Source of the DNA: Gallibacter intestinalis
GTDB taxonomy: Bacteria > Bacillota > Clostridia > Peptostreptococcales > Anaerovoracaceae
Length of the DNA: 64,000 nucleotides
NCBI RefSeq assembly: GCF_014982745.1
Contig: NZ_JADCKA010000001.1
Coordinates: forward strand, 62,001 to 126,000
Direction of reading: 5' to 3'
Shown: positions 54,376 to 62,796 of the stretch, piece after piece
Numbering within the stretch: position 1 is the stretch's first letter
Layout: each line of letters begins with the position of its first letter
Translations under genes and position numbers: made by a program
Notes under the pieces: model-generated
What the model was told of the DNA's origin: nothing
Seen by the model: the letters and a program-made list of their open reading frames with translations, nothing else
Database searches by the model: none

Positions 54376-54537
54376 TCAGTCGCAGAGGCATCTTAAATAC
54401 TTTCCAAGCCATATTTCGTTATCGATGGCGTGGTCGTACTCGCCGCCTTCGAGCTTCATTGCAAGCTGAGTTTCATACCAGAACTTTCTTGCTTCTCTTC
54501 CGTCGATCATGTCCATTATTTCATTTATGTAAGTCAT
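54376..54537 (-). CDS. Small hypothetical protein of 53 residues
   Basis: The reading frame [20 protein letters not shown] to KYLRCLCD starts at the ATG 54537, which has a strong GGAGG about eight bases upstream. The protein is soluble, slightly acidic and probably all-helical, with a Cys-x-Cys near the end. I do not recognise the family. It is followed by the palindrome and the AbrB-like gene on the same strand, and is divergent from the WYL regulator gene. The excellent SD and sound codon use make it a likely real gene. Confidence 0.6.
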
Positions 54538-54688
54538 TTTATCTTCCTCCTTTTCAGGTGCTGATGTTGTTATCTCTTTGTTATGTGCAGAGTATATGAT
54601 ATTTTACCCTGGGTACTTGTCATAAATTTGTGACATGTTAAAATATTTTTGAAAAAATTTTAAAAAACTTATGCGAGAGGAAAAGTTC

Positions 54689-55714
54689 ATGAGCGACAAT
54701 AAAAAAGCTCTTATATACACAGGGCAAATTTTAAAGAGAACGGATGCCCGTCACCCGATAACAGCAGGGCGCATATGCGACATTTTGGAAAATGAATATG
54801 GCATAATAACTGAGCGCCGCACTGTGGGCAGGAATATAAAGACACTTATGGATGCGGGAATGAAAATTAAATACTGCAAGGATAACAGGCTCGGCTGCTA
54901 TCTGGCGGAAAGAACATTTAGCGATGTTGAGCTAAAATTCCTTTTAGATAGCGTCGATAAAAGTGAAATTCTCAGCAAAAGCGAAGAGGAACAGCTGAAA
55001 ACAAAAATACTATCCCTTGCTTCAGAGAGCATGAAAAAAATTCTATCCGATGCTACAAGGGGTGGGGCATCTAGTAAGCGTTCCGAAAAAAGCGGTGAGA
55101 ATTCGGTCCTGGACACGATGAAGCTTATAATAAATTGCATGGAGGAAAGAAAAAGACTTTCCTTTATGTACGGAGACAGAGATCGAAAGCTGCAGCTTAA
55201 GCCTCGCCGAGGTGGAGCTGTTTACACCGTTGATCCCTATGCCCTAACGCAGATGGACGGTAGATATTATATTGTATGCCGCTACAGCGATATGCAGGAT
55301 TTATCATATTATCGTTTAGACAGAATGATGCAGCCACAGATTTCAGAGGAAGCGATTACCAATCCAAAGGAACTGTTAGGAGAAAACTGGAGAGAGCGTA
55401 TCGCGGATTTCATCGAGGGCTCTGTACGAAATTACGGCGGAAGCAAAAAGACGATAATAGTACTGAGAGCAGCAGCTTCCATGATTGGTTACATGTACGA
55501 TGAGTTTGGAACCAACATACTAAGAACCCAGGAAGTGAAATCAGAACAAGAGAAACTACTGGATATATACATCAGCACTGCGGAAAATGACGGCTTGTAT
55601 TATTTGCTGTTTCAGTACGGCAGCAACATACAGGTGATGTCGCCTGAGCATATCAGAGAAAAGTATGTAAATATGCTTCAAAAGATGATAAGTAAGTATG
55701 ATAAAATGGGATAA
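54689..55714 (+). CDS. WYL-domain transcriptional regulator
   Basis: The product is 341 residues from the ATG at 54689, preceded by GAGAGG; an ATG at 54671 would place that SD inside the gene. The N-terminal HTH (about residues 10-65) includes RICDILENEYGIITERRTVGRNI. The WYL domain (about 145-240) shows RKRLSFMYGDRD, VDPYALTQMDGRYYIVCRYSD and YRLDRM. A C-terminal extension (WCX-type) follows. WYL proteins sense nucleic acids or nucleotides and often control defence or DNA-repair genes. The next gene encodes a DUF1275 protein 24 nt downstream and may be its target. Confidence 0.87.
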   Translation: MSDNKKALIYTGQILKRTDARHPITAGRICDILENEYGIITERRTVGRNIKTLMDAGMKIKYCKDNRLGCYLAERTFSDVELKFLLDSVDKSEILSKSEEEQLKTKILSLASESMKKILSDATRGGASSKRSEKSGENSVLDTMKLIINCMEERKRLSFMYGDRDRKLQLKPRRGGAVYTVDPYALTQMDGRYYIVCRYSDMQDLSYYRLDRMMQPQISEEAITNPKELLGENWRERIADFIEGSVRNYGGSKKTIIVLRAAASMIGYMYDEFGTNILRTQEVKSEQEKLLDIYISTAENDGLYYLLFQYGSNIQVMSPEHIREKYVNMLQKMISKYDKMG

Positions 55715-55737
55715 AGTGAGTAAGGAGAAAAAGTCAA

Positions 55738-56442
55738 ATGAGAATAAGAGAGAAAGATAAAGATAAAGGTGCAATAAAGGTTTATCAAACATCGGAGCAT
55801 CGCATTACTGCGGCTACCCTTGCTTTAGTGGGAGGCTTTTTAGATGTTTATACATTTCTGTGCAGAGGATATGTTTTTGCAAATGCACAGACAGGTAATA
55901 TAGTGCTTATGGCTGCGTCATTGGCAACCTTAAATTTTAATATGGTGCTGACATATTTCACACCGATTATATCCTTTGTTGTTGGAATAATAATATGTGA
56001 AATCATAAGAAGTAAAATAAAGAATCGTGCTGATATTAAATCCCACTGGAGACAAATTATAATCGCCATTGAAATAATAGCGCTTGCAGCAGTTGCATTT
56101 ATACCAATCGGTAGTGGGAATTTCGCAGCAAATATAATAGTTTCCTTTGTATGTGCGATGCAGATGGAAGCTTTCAGAAAAGTGCAAGGGATTACATATG
56201 TATCGACTATGTGCACCGGCAATTTGAGAAGTGCAACCGCATATATTTATACATGGAAGAAAACAGGAGATAAAAAAATACTTGAAAACGGTTTGAGATA
56301 TTTTAAAGTAATTTTATGGTTTGTAATCGGTGCAGCGGCAGGAGCGTTATTGGTGCCTTTGATAGGCGAAAAGGCGGTGCTGGTGGCAGCCGCCCTTTTG
56401 GTTGGAATTCTTTTACTGATGAGAAAAGAATACATAAGTTAG
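55738..56442 (+). CDS. YoaK family (DUF1275) membrane protein
   Basis: The product is 234 residues with six hydrophobic segments after a charged, Lys/Asp-rich start. The family's opening ALVGGFLDVYTFLCRGYVFANAQTGNIV (here noted as GGFLDVYTFL and ANAQTGNIV) and MCTGNLRSATAYIY in the middle are both present. DUF1275 proteins have no proven function, and transport is assumed. It is probably cotranscribed with the WYL regulator. Confidence 0.85.
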   Translation: MRIREKDKDKGAIKVYQTSEHRITAATLALVGGFLDVYTFLCRGYVFANAQTGNIVLMAASLATLNFNMVLTYFTPIISFVVGIIICEIIRSKIKNRADIKSHWRQIIIAIEIIALAAVAFIPIGSGNFAANIIVSFVCAMQMEAFRKVQGITYVSTMCTGNLRSATAYIYTWKKTGDKKILENGLRYFKVILWFVIGAAAGALLVPLIGEKAVLVAAALLVGILLLMRKEYIS

Positions 56443-56455
56443 ATTAGTATATAAG

Positions 56456-56842
56456 GCCCGCCCGGCGCGGGGAAAGATGTTAGCATATATAAAGCCAGGC
56501 GGGATTGGAAATATTTGACAATTAAAAAATAACCTTTTATTTCCAAAAGGTCAATAGATAAAAGAACTTAAGACATATAAAGACAATTTAAATACATTTG
56601 ATGTGAATAAAGGGTCAAATTATGAAAGGAGCTGACATTAGACCGAAGAAAACTGAAGAAAATATAAAATAAAATAATAATTGTTCGCAATATAACGAAA
56701 TATTATTTGCTAAAATCCAAAAAACAGAGGTAACAGGTAAAGTTTTATGATATTATATTTTGAGACGCGAAAAGATGGACAGCTAAGTGTTTGTTTTTGT
56801 ATCAAATTTGTATAAGATTAAGTCAAATTAAGGAGTATAAAA
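56456..56842 (+). other. Leader region of the purine operon
   Basis: This gene-free stretch contains a GC-rich hairpin (CCCGCCCGGC near 56458 with GCCAGGCGGG near 56496-56505, no T tail) and a small hairpin at 56532-56551. It also has one sequence, ATTGTTCGCAATA at 56680-56692, that resembles half of a Gram-positive PurR box, matching most but not all consensus positions. I looked for the conserved core of a purine riboswitch and did not find it. The SD AAGGAG precedes the purL ATG. Confidence 0.3.
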
Positions 56843-59800
56843 ATGGTAAGAAGGATATTTGTCGAAAAGAAAAAAGGCTTTGATGTGGAAGCTCAGGGAC
56901 TTTTTGAAGACATAAAGACAAACCTTCACATCGCAGGTCTCACAGGGGTGAGAGTAATCAACAGATACGATGTGCAGGGTGTTGACGAAAAGACCTACGA
57001 AATGGCAAAGTATTCAGTATTTGCAGAACCGGCAATCGACAGCGTATACGAGGAAAAACTGGACGATGCCATGGTTTCTGCTAATTTTTTTGCTGTGGAA
57101 TTTTTGCCGGGCCAGTACGATCAGAGAGCCGATTCGGCGGCTACATGTATAAGGCTTATTGAGCCTTCTGCAACACCTGTTGTTAAATTTGCAAGGGTTA
57201 TCATGCTGGAAGGTGAGCTTTCCGAAAGCGAAGTTGAAGAAATTAAAAAATACTGCGTAAACCCTGTGGACAGCCAGCAGGCTTCCATGGAAAAGCCGGA
57301 AAGCCTGGATATGGAAACTACGATTCCTGATGATGTAGCAGTAATCGAAGGCTTTACGGAAATGAACGAAGAAGAACTGGAACAGTTCAGAAAAGATATG
57401 GAATTTGCCATGAGTGCCGATGATATCAAGTGCATTCAGGATTATTTCCGCGACGATGAAAAGAGAAATCCTACAGTGACGGAGCTTAAGGTTATCGACA
57501 CCTACTGGTCCGACCACTGCAGACATACTACCTTTAACACAGAGCTGACTGACATCTACTTTGAAGACGGAAGATACGGCGATATGATAAAGGAAGCCTT
57601 CAACGAATACCTTGAAATGAGAAAGGAAGTTTACGGAAATCGTCAGAAGGACATTTGCCTTATGGACATGGCCTGCATAGGCGCTAAGTACCTTAAGAAA
57701 GAAGGAAAGGCAGACGACCTGGACGAGTCTGAAGAAATCAACGCATGCTCAATTAAGGTTAAGGCTGAAATAGATGGAAAGGAAGAAGACTGGCTTGTGA
57801 TGTTTAAAAACGAAACTCACAACCATCCTACTGAAATCGAGCCTTTTGGCGGTGCTGCCACATGTCTTGGCGGAGCCATCAGAGACCCATTATCGGGAAG
57901 AGTTTATGTTTATCAGGCAATGAGGGTTACCGGTGCGGCGGATCCGAGAAAGCCAATCAGCGAAACTCACGAAGGTAAACTGCCTCAGAGAAAGATTACA
58001 AGAGAGGCTGCTGCGGGATATTCTTCCTACGGAAACCAGATTGGTCTTGCTACAGGTCAGGTTGACGAAGTTTACGACGAAGACTATGTAGCAAAGAGAA
58101 TGGAAGTAGGTGCGGTTATAGGTGCTGCCCCTGCCGACCATGTTATAAGAAAGAGACCGGAACCGGGCGATGTAATTATCCTGGTTGGCGGCAGAACAGG
58201 CCGTGACGGCTGCGGCGGAGCTACAGGTTCTTCCAAGGAACACGACCTTGATTCCATAAACGAATGCGGCGCAGAGGTACAGAAGGGTAATCCTCCTGTG
58301 GAAAGAAATATCCAGAGACTTTTCAGAAGAAAGGATGCCGCAAACCTCATCAAGAGATGTAACGACTTTGGAGCCGGCGGCGTTTCCGTTGCCATAGGCG
58401 AGCTTGCCGAAGGTCTTGACATCAACCTCGATTTGGTACCTAAGAAATACGAAGGCCTTGATGGAACTGAGCTTGCCATTTCCGAATCCCAGGAAAGAAT
58501 GGCAGTTGTGGTTGCCGCAGAGGACGAAGATACATTCAAAAAATACGCAACAGAGGAAAATCTGGAAGCCACTACAGTTGCCGTTGTAACTGACAAGGGC
58601 AGAGTGTGCATGAAGTGGAGAGGTAAGACAATCCTCGACCTTTCCAGAGCATTCCTTGATACTAACGGAGCTAAGCAGACTGCCACAGTAAAGGTAAAGA
58701 GCATTGGTGCTGTGGAAGACGCCCTGATGACAGGAGATGCAGATCAGTGCTTAAAGGATCTCAACTGCTGCTCCAAGAAAGGACTTATAGAAAGATTTGA
58801 CAGCACCATAGGTGCAGCTACAGTGCTTATGCCTCTTGGCGGAAAGTATCAGCTGACACCAGAAGCCGGAATGGCTGCAAAGCTTCCTGTAAGAAACGGC
58901 GAAACAAATACAGCAACTCTTATGGCATACGGCTTTGACCCTAAGCTGGCAAAGGCTTCTCCTTATCACGGAGCGGCGTATGCAGTTGTGGATTCCGTAA
59001 CAAAGATTGCTGCCATGGGCGGAAACATAAGAAAGATAAGACTTACTTTCCAGGAATACTTTGAAAAACTTGCAAGCGACGAAGCATGGGGTAAGCCAAT
59101 GGCTGCTCTGCTTGGAGCTTTGAAAGTTCAGAAGGAACTGGAGATACCTGCCATTGGAGGTAAGGATTCCATGTCCGGAACATTTATGGATATCCATGTT
59201 CCGCCTGCACTGATTTCCTTTGCCGTTGACACATGTCAGGCTGACAAGGTAATGAGTGCGGCATTTAAGAAGGCAGGAAGCACTCTGGTTTACCTGGAAA
59301 TGAATAAGGATGCGGATCTTATGCCTGAATTTGCTTCTTACAGAAAGACCATGGATAAGGTTTACGAACTCATCCACGCAGGCAAAGTGCTGGCAGCTGA
59401 GCCTGTAGGCAAGGGCGGAGTATTTATGGCAGCCGTAAAGATGGCAGTAGGTAATATGATTGGTGCTGAAATCACAGGTATTACAGAAAAGCAGATGCTG
59501 GCATCAGGCTACGGCTCAATGATACTGGAAATTCCTGCAGGAGAAGATGCGGCGTCACTCTTTGGAGATATTCCTTACATGGTAATCGGTAAGACTGCCG
59601 GCGAAGGGGAAAAGGCTAAGATAAGCATCGCAACTGAGGATGGCAAGGGCTTTGAAAAGAGCCTTGGCGAAATCGTAAAAGAATGGGAAGAACCTTTGGA
59701 AGGAGTATTCCCAACAAGAACAGCTGATGCTAAGGATAAAATAGAAGAGACTGTTCCTGCGGTAAATTATGCAGATAGAAACACTGCAAAGCCTAAGGTG

Positions 59801-60610
59801 AAGGTTGAAAAACCACAGGTTGTAATTCCGGTATTCCCTGGAACAAACTGCGAAGTTGATTCTGCTAGAGCCTTTGAAAGAGCAGGAGCGATTGCGGATA
59901 TACATATAATAAATACACTTTCTGAGGAAAGTCTCAACGCTTCCATAAGAGAGCTGGCAGAAAAGATTAAGAAGGCAAACATCATATTTATACCGGGTGG
60001 CTTCTCCGGCGGTGACGAGCCTGACGGTTCTGCTAAGTTTATCACAGCGGTATTCAGAAACCCTCTGGTAAGCGAGGCGGTAACAGACCTTCTGGACAAC
60101 AGAGACGGACTTATAATAGGTATCTGTAACGGATTCCAGGCCCTTATAAAGCTTGGTCTTGTGCCTTACGGAAAGATTACAGAGCCTGATGAAAACAGCC
60201 CTACACTGACATACAACAGAATCGGAAGACATGCTTCATGCCTTGTAAGAACAAGGGTTGGCTCAGTTAAGAGCCCATGGCTTTCCGAAAGCGAAGTCGG
60301 TGATATATACACAATTCCTGTTTCCCACGGAGAAGGTAACTTCATCTGCGACGAAAAGCTGTTAAATCAGCTCATTGAAAACGGTCAGGTTGTAACTCAG
60401 TATGTGGACTTTGACGGAAATCCGTCCATGGACATCAAGTACAACCCTAACCATTCTGTAATGGCAGTTGAAGGTATCTGCTCACCGGACGGTAGAGTGT
60501 TCGGTAAGATGGGACATTCCGAGAGAATCGGAAAGAGCGTGTTTGTAAATGTGCCGGGTGAAAAGGACATGAAGCTCTTTGAAGCGGCCGTGAAATATTT
60601 CAGAGACTGA
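56843..60610 (+). CDS. purL: Phosphoribosylformylglycinamidine synthase, single-chain
   Basis: The product is 1255 residues, the large single-polypeptide form otherwise typical of Proteobacteria and eukaryotes, here the Clostridia-type variant. It converts FGAR, ATP and glutamine to FGAM in purine synthesis. Visible parts are the N-terminal domain, SDHCRHTTFNTEL (about 218), FKNETHNHPTEIEPFGGAATCLGG (seen as NETHNHPTEIEPFGG), a second synthetase half with AIGGKDSMSG, and a C-terminal glutaminase. The glutaminase has PVFPGTNCEVDSARAFERAG, nucleophile Cys in GICNGFQALIKLG (about 1094) and the VSHGEGNF His. It is the first gene of the purine operon and purE follows 15 nt later. Confidence 0.95.
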   Translation: MVRRIFVEKKKGFDVEAQGLFEDIKTNLHIAGLTGVRVINRYDVQGVDEKTYEMAKYSVFAEPAIDSVYEEKLDDAMVSANFFAVEFLPGQYDQRADSAATCIRLIEPSATPVVKFARVIMLEGELSESEVEEIKKYCVNPVDSQQASMEKPESLDMETTIPDDVAVIEGFTEMNEEELEQFRKDMEFAMSADDIKCIQDYFRDDEKRNPTVTELKVIDTYWSDHCRHTTFNTELTDIYFEDGRYGDMIKEAFNEYLEMRKEVYGNRQKDICLMDMACIGAKYLKKEGKADDLDESEEINACSIKVKAEIDGKEEDWLVMFKNETHNHPTEIEPFGGAATCLGGAIRDPLSGRVYVYQAMRVTGAADPRKPISETHEGKLPQRKITREAAAGYSSYGNQIGLATGQVDEVYDEDYVAKRMEVGAVIGAAPADHVIRKRPEPGDVIILVGGRTGRDGCGGATGSSKEHDLDSINECGAEVQKGNPPVERNIQRLFRRKDAANLIKRCNDFGAGGVSVAIGELAEGLDINLDLVPKKYEGLDGTELAISESQERMAVVVAAEDEDTFKKYATEENLEATTVAVVTDKGRVCMKWRGKTILDLSRAFLDTNGAKQTATVKVKSIGAVEDALMTGDADQCLKDLNCCSKKGLIERFDSTIGAATVLMPLGGKYQLTPEAGMAAKLPVRNGETNTATLMAYGFDPKLAKASPYHGAAYAVVDSVTKIAAMGGNIRKIRLTFQEYFEKLASDEAWGKPMAALLGALKVQKELEIPAIGGKDSMSGTFMDIHVPPALISFAVDTCQADKVMSAAFKKAGSTLVYLEMNKDADLMPEFASYRKTMDKVYELIHAGKVLAAEPVGKGGVFMAAVKMAVGNMIGAEITGITEKQMLASGYGSMILEIPAGEDAASLFGDIPYMVIGKTAGEGEKAKISIATEDGKGFEKSLGEIVKEWEEPLEGVFPTRTADAKDKIEETVPAVNYADRNTAKPKVKVEKPQVVIPVFPGTNCEVDSARAFERAGAIADIHIINTLSEESLNASIRELAEKIKKANIIFIPGGFSGGDEPDGSAKFITAVFRNPLVSEAVTDLLDNRDGLIIGICNGFQALIKLGLVPYGKITEPDENSPTLTYNRIGRHASCLVRTRVGSVKSPWLSESEVGDIYTIPVSHGEGNFICDEKLLNQLIENGQVVTQYVDFDGNPSMDIKYNPNHSVMAVEGICSPDGRVFGKMGHSERIGKSVFVNVPGEKDMKLFEAAVKYFRD

Positions 60611-60625
60611 TGACTGGAGGATTTT

Positions 60626-61105
60626 ATGAAAGTTGGAGTAGTGATGGGAAGCAAATCAGACCTTCCTGTCGTTGAAAAAGGTATACAAATTTTAAAGGAC
60701 TTTGGTGTTGAGCCGGTGGTAAGAATACTGTCGGCCCACAGAACACCTTCTCAGGCAGAGGCTTTTTCAAAGGAAGCTGAAGCTAATGGCATCGAGGTTA
60801 TAATCGCCGCTGCGGGAAAGGCTGCCCATCTTGGCGGAGTGCTTGCAGCAAACACACCTCTTCCGGTAATAGGAATTCCTATGAAGACTAGCGATCTTGG
60901 CGGCATGGATTCACTTCTTAGCACAGTTCAGATGCCAAAGGGAGTGCCTGTTGCAACGGTTGCCATAGGCGGTGCGGAAAATGCGGCTCTTTTGGCAATA
61001 CAGATGTTGGGACTGAAGTATCCGGAGATGAGAGAAAAATTTAGAGATTATAAAAAGCAGCAGGAGGAAGATATCCTCAAAGCTGACAGCGAAATAGAAT
61101 ATTGA
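60626..61105 (+). CDS. purE: N5-carboxyaminoimidazole ribonucleotide mutase
   Basis: The product is 159 residues, the size of class I PurE. Motifs are VVMGSKSDLPVVEKG at the N-terminus, RILSAHRTPSQAEAF with the catalytic His, IAAAGKAAHLGGVLA, and GIPMKTSDLGGMDSLLS. It moves the carboxyl group of N5-CAIR to make CAIR, normally with PurK. No purK gene is seen in the window, so either it lies elsewhere or the enzyme uses CO2 directly (class II); the SAHRTP form is compatible with both. Confidence 0.93.
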   Translation: MKVGVVMGSKSDLPVVEKGIQILKDFGVEPVVRILSAHRTPSQAEAFSKEAEANGIEVIIAAAGKAAHLGGVLAANTPLPVIGIPMKTSDLGGMDSLLSTVQMPKGVPVATVAIGGAENAALLAIQMLGLKYPEMREKFRDYKKQQEEDILKADSEIEY

Positions 61106-61149
61106 TAGGTTAGATATCAATCGAAAACAGTAACAGGAGGAGATATAGA

Positions 61150-62187
61150 ATGGGAAAACTAACTTATAAAGACGCGGGCGTCGATACAAAAGAAGGCGAA
61201 CGCGCAGTATCCCTCATGAAGGAGCATGTTAAAAAGACATTTAACGATAATGTGCTCACAGGGCTGGGCAGCTTTGGCGGACTGTTCAGACTCCCTGTAG
61301 AAGGAATGAAGGAGCCTGTGCTTGTCAGCGGTACAGACGGCGTAGGTACAAAACTGCAGATTGCCTTTATGATGGACAGACATAATACTGTTGGTATAGA
61401 CTGCGTTGCAATGTGTGTAAATGATGTGCTCTGTCAGGGAGCGACACCTCTGTTCTTTCTGGACTACATTGCAACCGGTAAAGTTACAGCTGAAAAAATC
61501 GCTGATATCGTAAGCGGTATCGCAGAAGGATGTGCACAGGGCAGAAGTGCTCTTATCGGTGGTGAAACAGCGGAGATGCCGGGATTTTACGGTGAAGACG
61601 AATATGATATGGCAGGGTTTTCCGTTGGTATCGTAGATAAGGAAAAAATCATAACAGGTGATGCTATCGGTGAAGGGAACGCAATCATAGGTATTCCTTC
61701 CAGCGGTATACACAGTAACGGATATTCTCTGGTTAGAAAGATATTCTTTGAAAAGATGGGATATACCGTTGATACTGAGATTGAAGAGCTTGGTGAAACT
61801 TTAGGAGATGCTCTTCTGAGACCTACAAGAATTTATGCAAACGCTTGCGATGCTGTAGTTCCGAATTTTGATGTAAAGGGTATCGTTCACATCACAGGCG
61901 GCGGATTTTTTGAAAACATTCCGAGAGTTCTTCCTGAAGACATAGCCGTAAGCATCGACAGAGGCACATGGAATGAGCTTCCTATTTTCGGGCTCATCCA
62001 GAAGTGCGGAGAAATTGAGGACATGGAAATGTTCAGCACATTTAACATGGGCATAGGCATGATGATGTTCGTAGATGAAAAGGATGCTGACGCAGTTGTC
62101 AGCGCTCTTAAAGACGCCGGTGAAGAAGCGTCTGTTATAGGCAGAACTGTAAGATTTGAAAAGGAAAAGGTGATTATAAATGGGTAA
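61150..62187 (+). CDS. purM: Phosphoribosylformylglycinamidine cyclo-ligase (AIR synthetase)
   Basis: The product is 345 residues with AGGAGG upstream. It belongs to the PurM/ThiL fold: YKDAGVDTKEGERAV, GSFGGLFRLP, LVSGTDGVGTKLQIA, DCVAMCVNDVLCQGATPLFFLDYIA, GGETAEMPGFY and GIPSSGIHSNGYSLVR. It closes the imidazole ring from FGAM with ATP. Its last eight bases overlap the purN gene, so the two are translationally coupled. Confidence 0.95.
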   Translation: MGKLTYKDAGVDTKEGERAVSLMKEHVKKTFNDNVLTGLGSFGGLFRLPVEGMKEPVLVSGTDGVGTKLQIAFMMDRHNTVGIDCVAMCVNDVLCQGATPLFFLDYIATGKVTAEKIADIVSGIAEGCAQGRSALIGGETAEMPGFYGEDEYDMAGFSVGIVDKEKIITGDAIGEGNAIIGIPSSGIHSNGYSLVRKIFFEKMGYTVDTEIEELGETLGDALLRPTRIYANACDAVVPNFDVKGIVHITGGGFFENIPRVLPEDIAVSIDRGTWNELPIFGLIQKCGEIEDMEMFSTFNMGIGMMMFVDEKDADAVVSALKDAGEEASVIGRTVRFEKEKVIING

Positions 62188-62788
62188 GAAAAAAGTTATA
62201 AGAATTTCAGTGCTGGTATCCGGTAACGGTTCAAACCTTCAGGCTCTCATCGACGCCATAGAAGAAGGTTCTATTGAAAACGCTAAAATCGTGCAGGTTA
62301 TCTCATCTAATGCTTCTGCATATGCTGTTGAAAGAGCTCAGGAACACGATATTCCTGTAAACATCATAACAAAGCATGACTATGCTGATATCAGAGACAG
62401 AATGGATGCAATTCTGGAAGCTCTCAATAACGAATCAACAGATCTGGTTGTTCTGGCAGGATATCTGTCTATACTTCCAAAGAAAGTTATCGATGCATAT
62501 GAAGACAGAATTATAAATGTGCATCCTGCACTGCTTCCTAAGCACGGCGGAAAGGAATGCTACGGCATTAAAGTTCATGAAAAGGTTATTGCAGCCGGAG
62601 AAACAGAATCCGGTGCGACAGTGCATTATGTAGATGAAGGAATAGACACAGGAAGAATAATCATACAGGGTATCGTTCCGGTAAAATCAAGCGATACTCC
62701 TGAACTGCTCCAGGCCAGAGTTCTTAAAAAAGAACATCAGATACTGCCTGAAGCGGTAAGAATGGTTATGAGAGAGAAAGGCTGGTAA
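62180..62788 (+). CDS. purN: Phosphoribosylglycinamide formyltransferase
   Basis: The product is 202 residues. It has RISVLVSGNGSNLQALIDAI for the phosphoribosyl group, VVLAGYLSILPKKVI, and the catalytic Asn-His-Asp set in NVHPALLPKHGGKECYG and HYVDEGIDTGRII. It formylates GAR with 10-formyl-tetrahydrofolate. The start lies within the end of purM and the next gene starts nine bases after its stop. Confidence 0.95.
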   Translation: MGKKKVIRISVLVSGNGSNLQALIDAIEEGSIENAKIVQVISSNASAYAVERAQEHDIPVNIITKHDYADIRDRMDAILEALNNESTDLVVLAGYLSILPKKVIDAYEDRIINVHPALLPKHGGKECYGIKVHEKVIAAGETESGATVHYVDEGIDTGRIIIQGIVPVKSSDTPELLQARVLKKEHQILPEAVRMVMREKGW

Positions 62789-62796
62789 AAAGAAGC

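Noticed and set aside
56443-56842. Purine (guanine/adenine) riboswitch before purL
   Set aside because: The conserved loop and junction sequences were not found on reading the leader.
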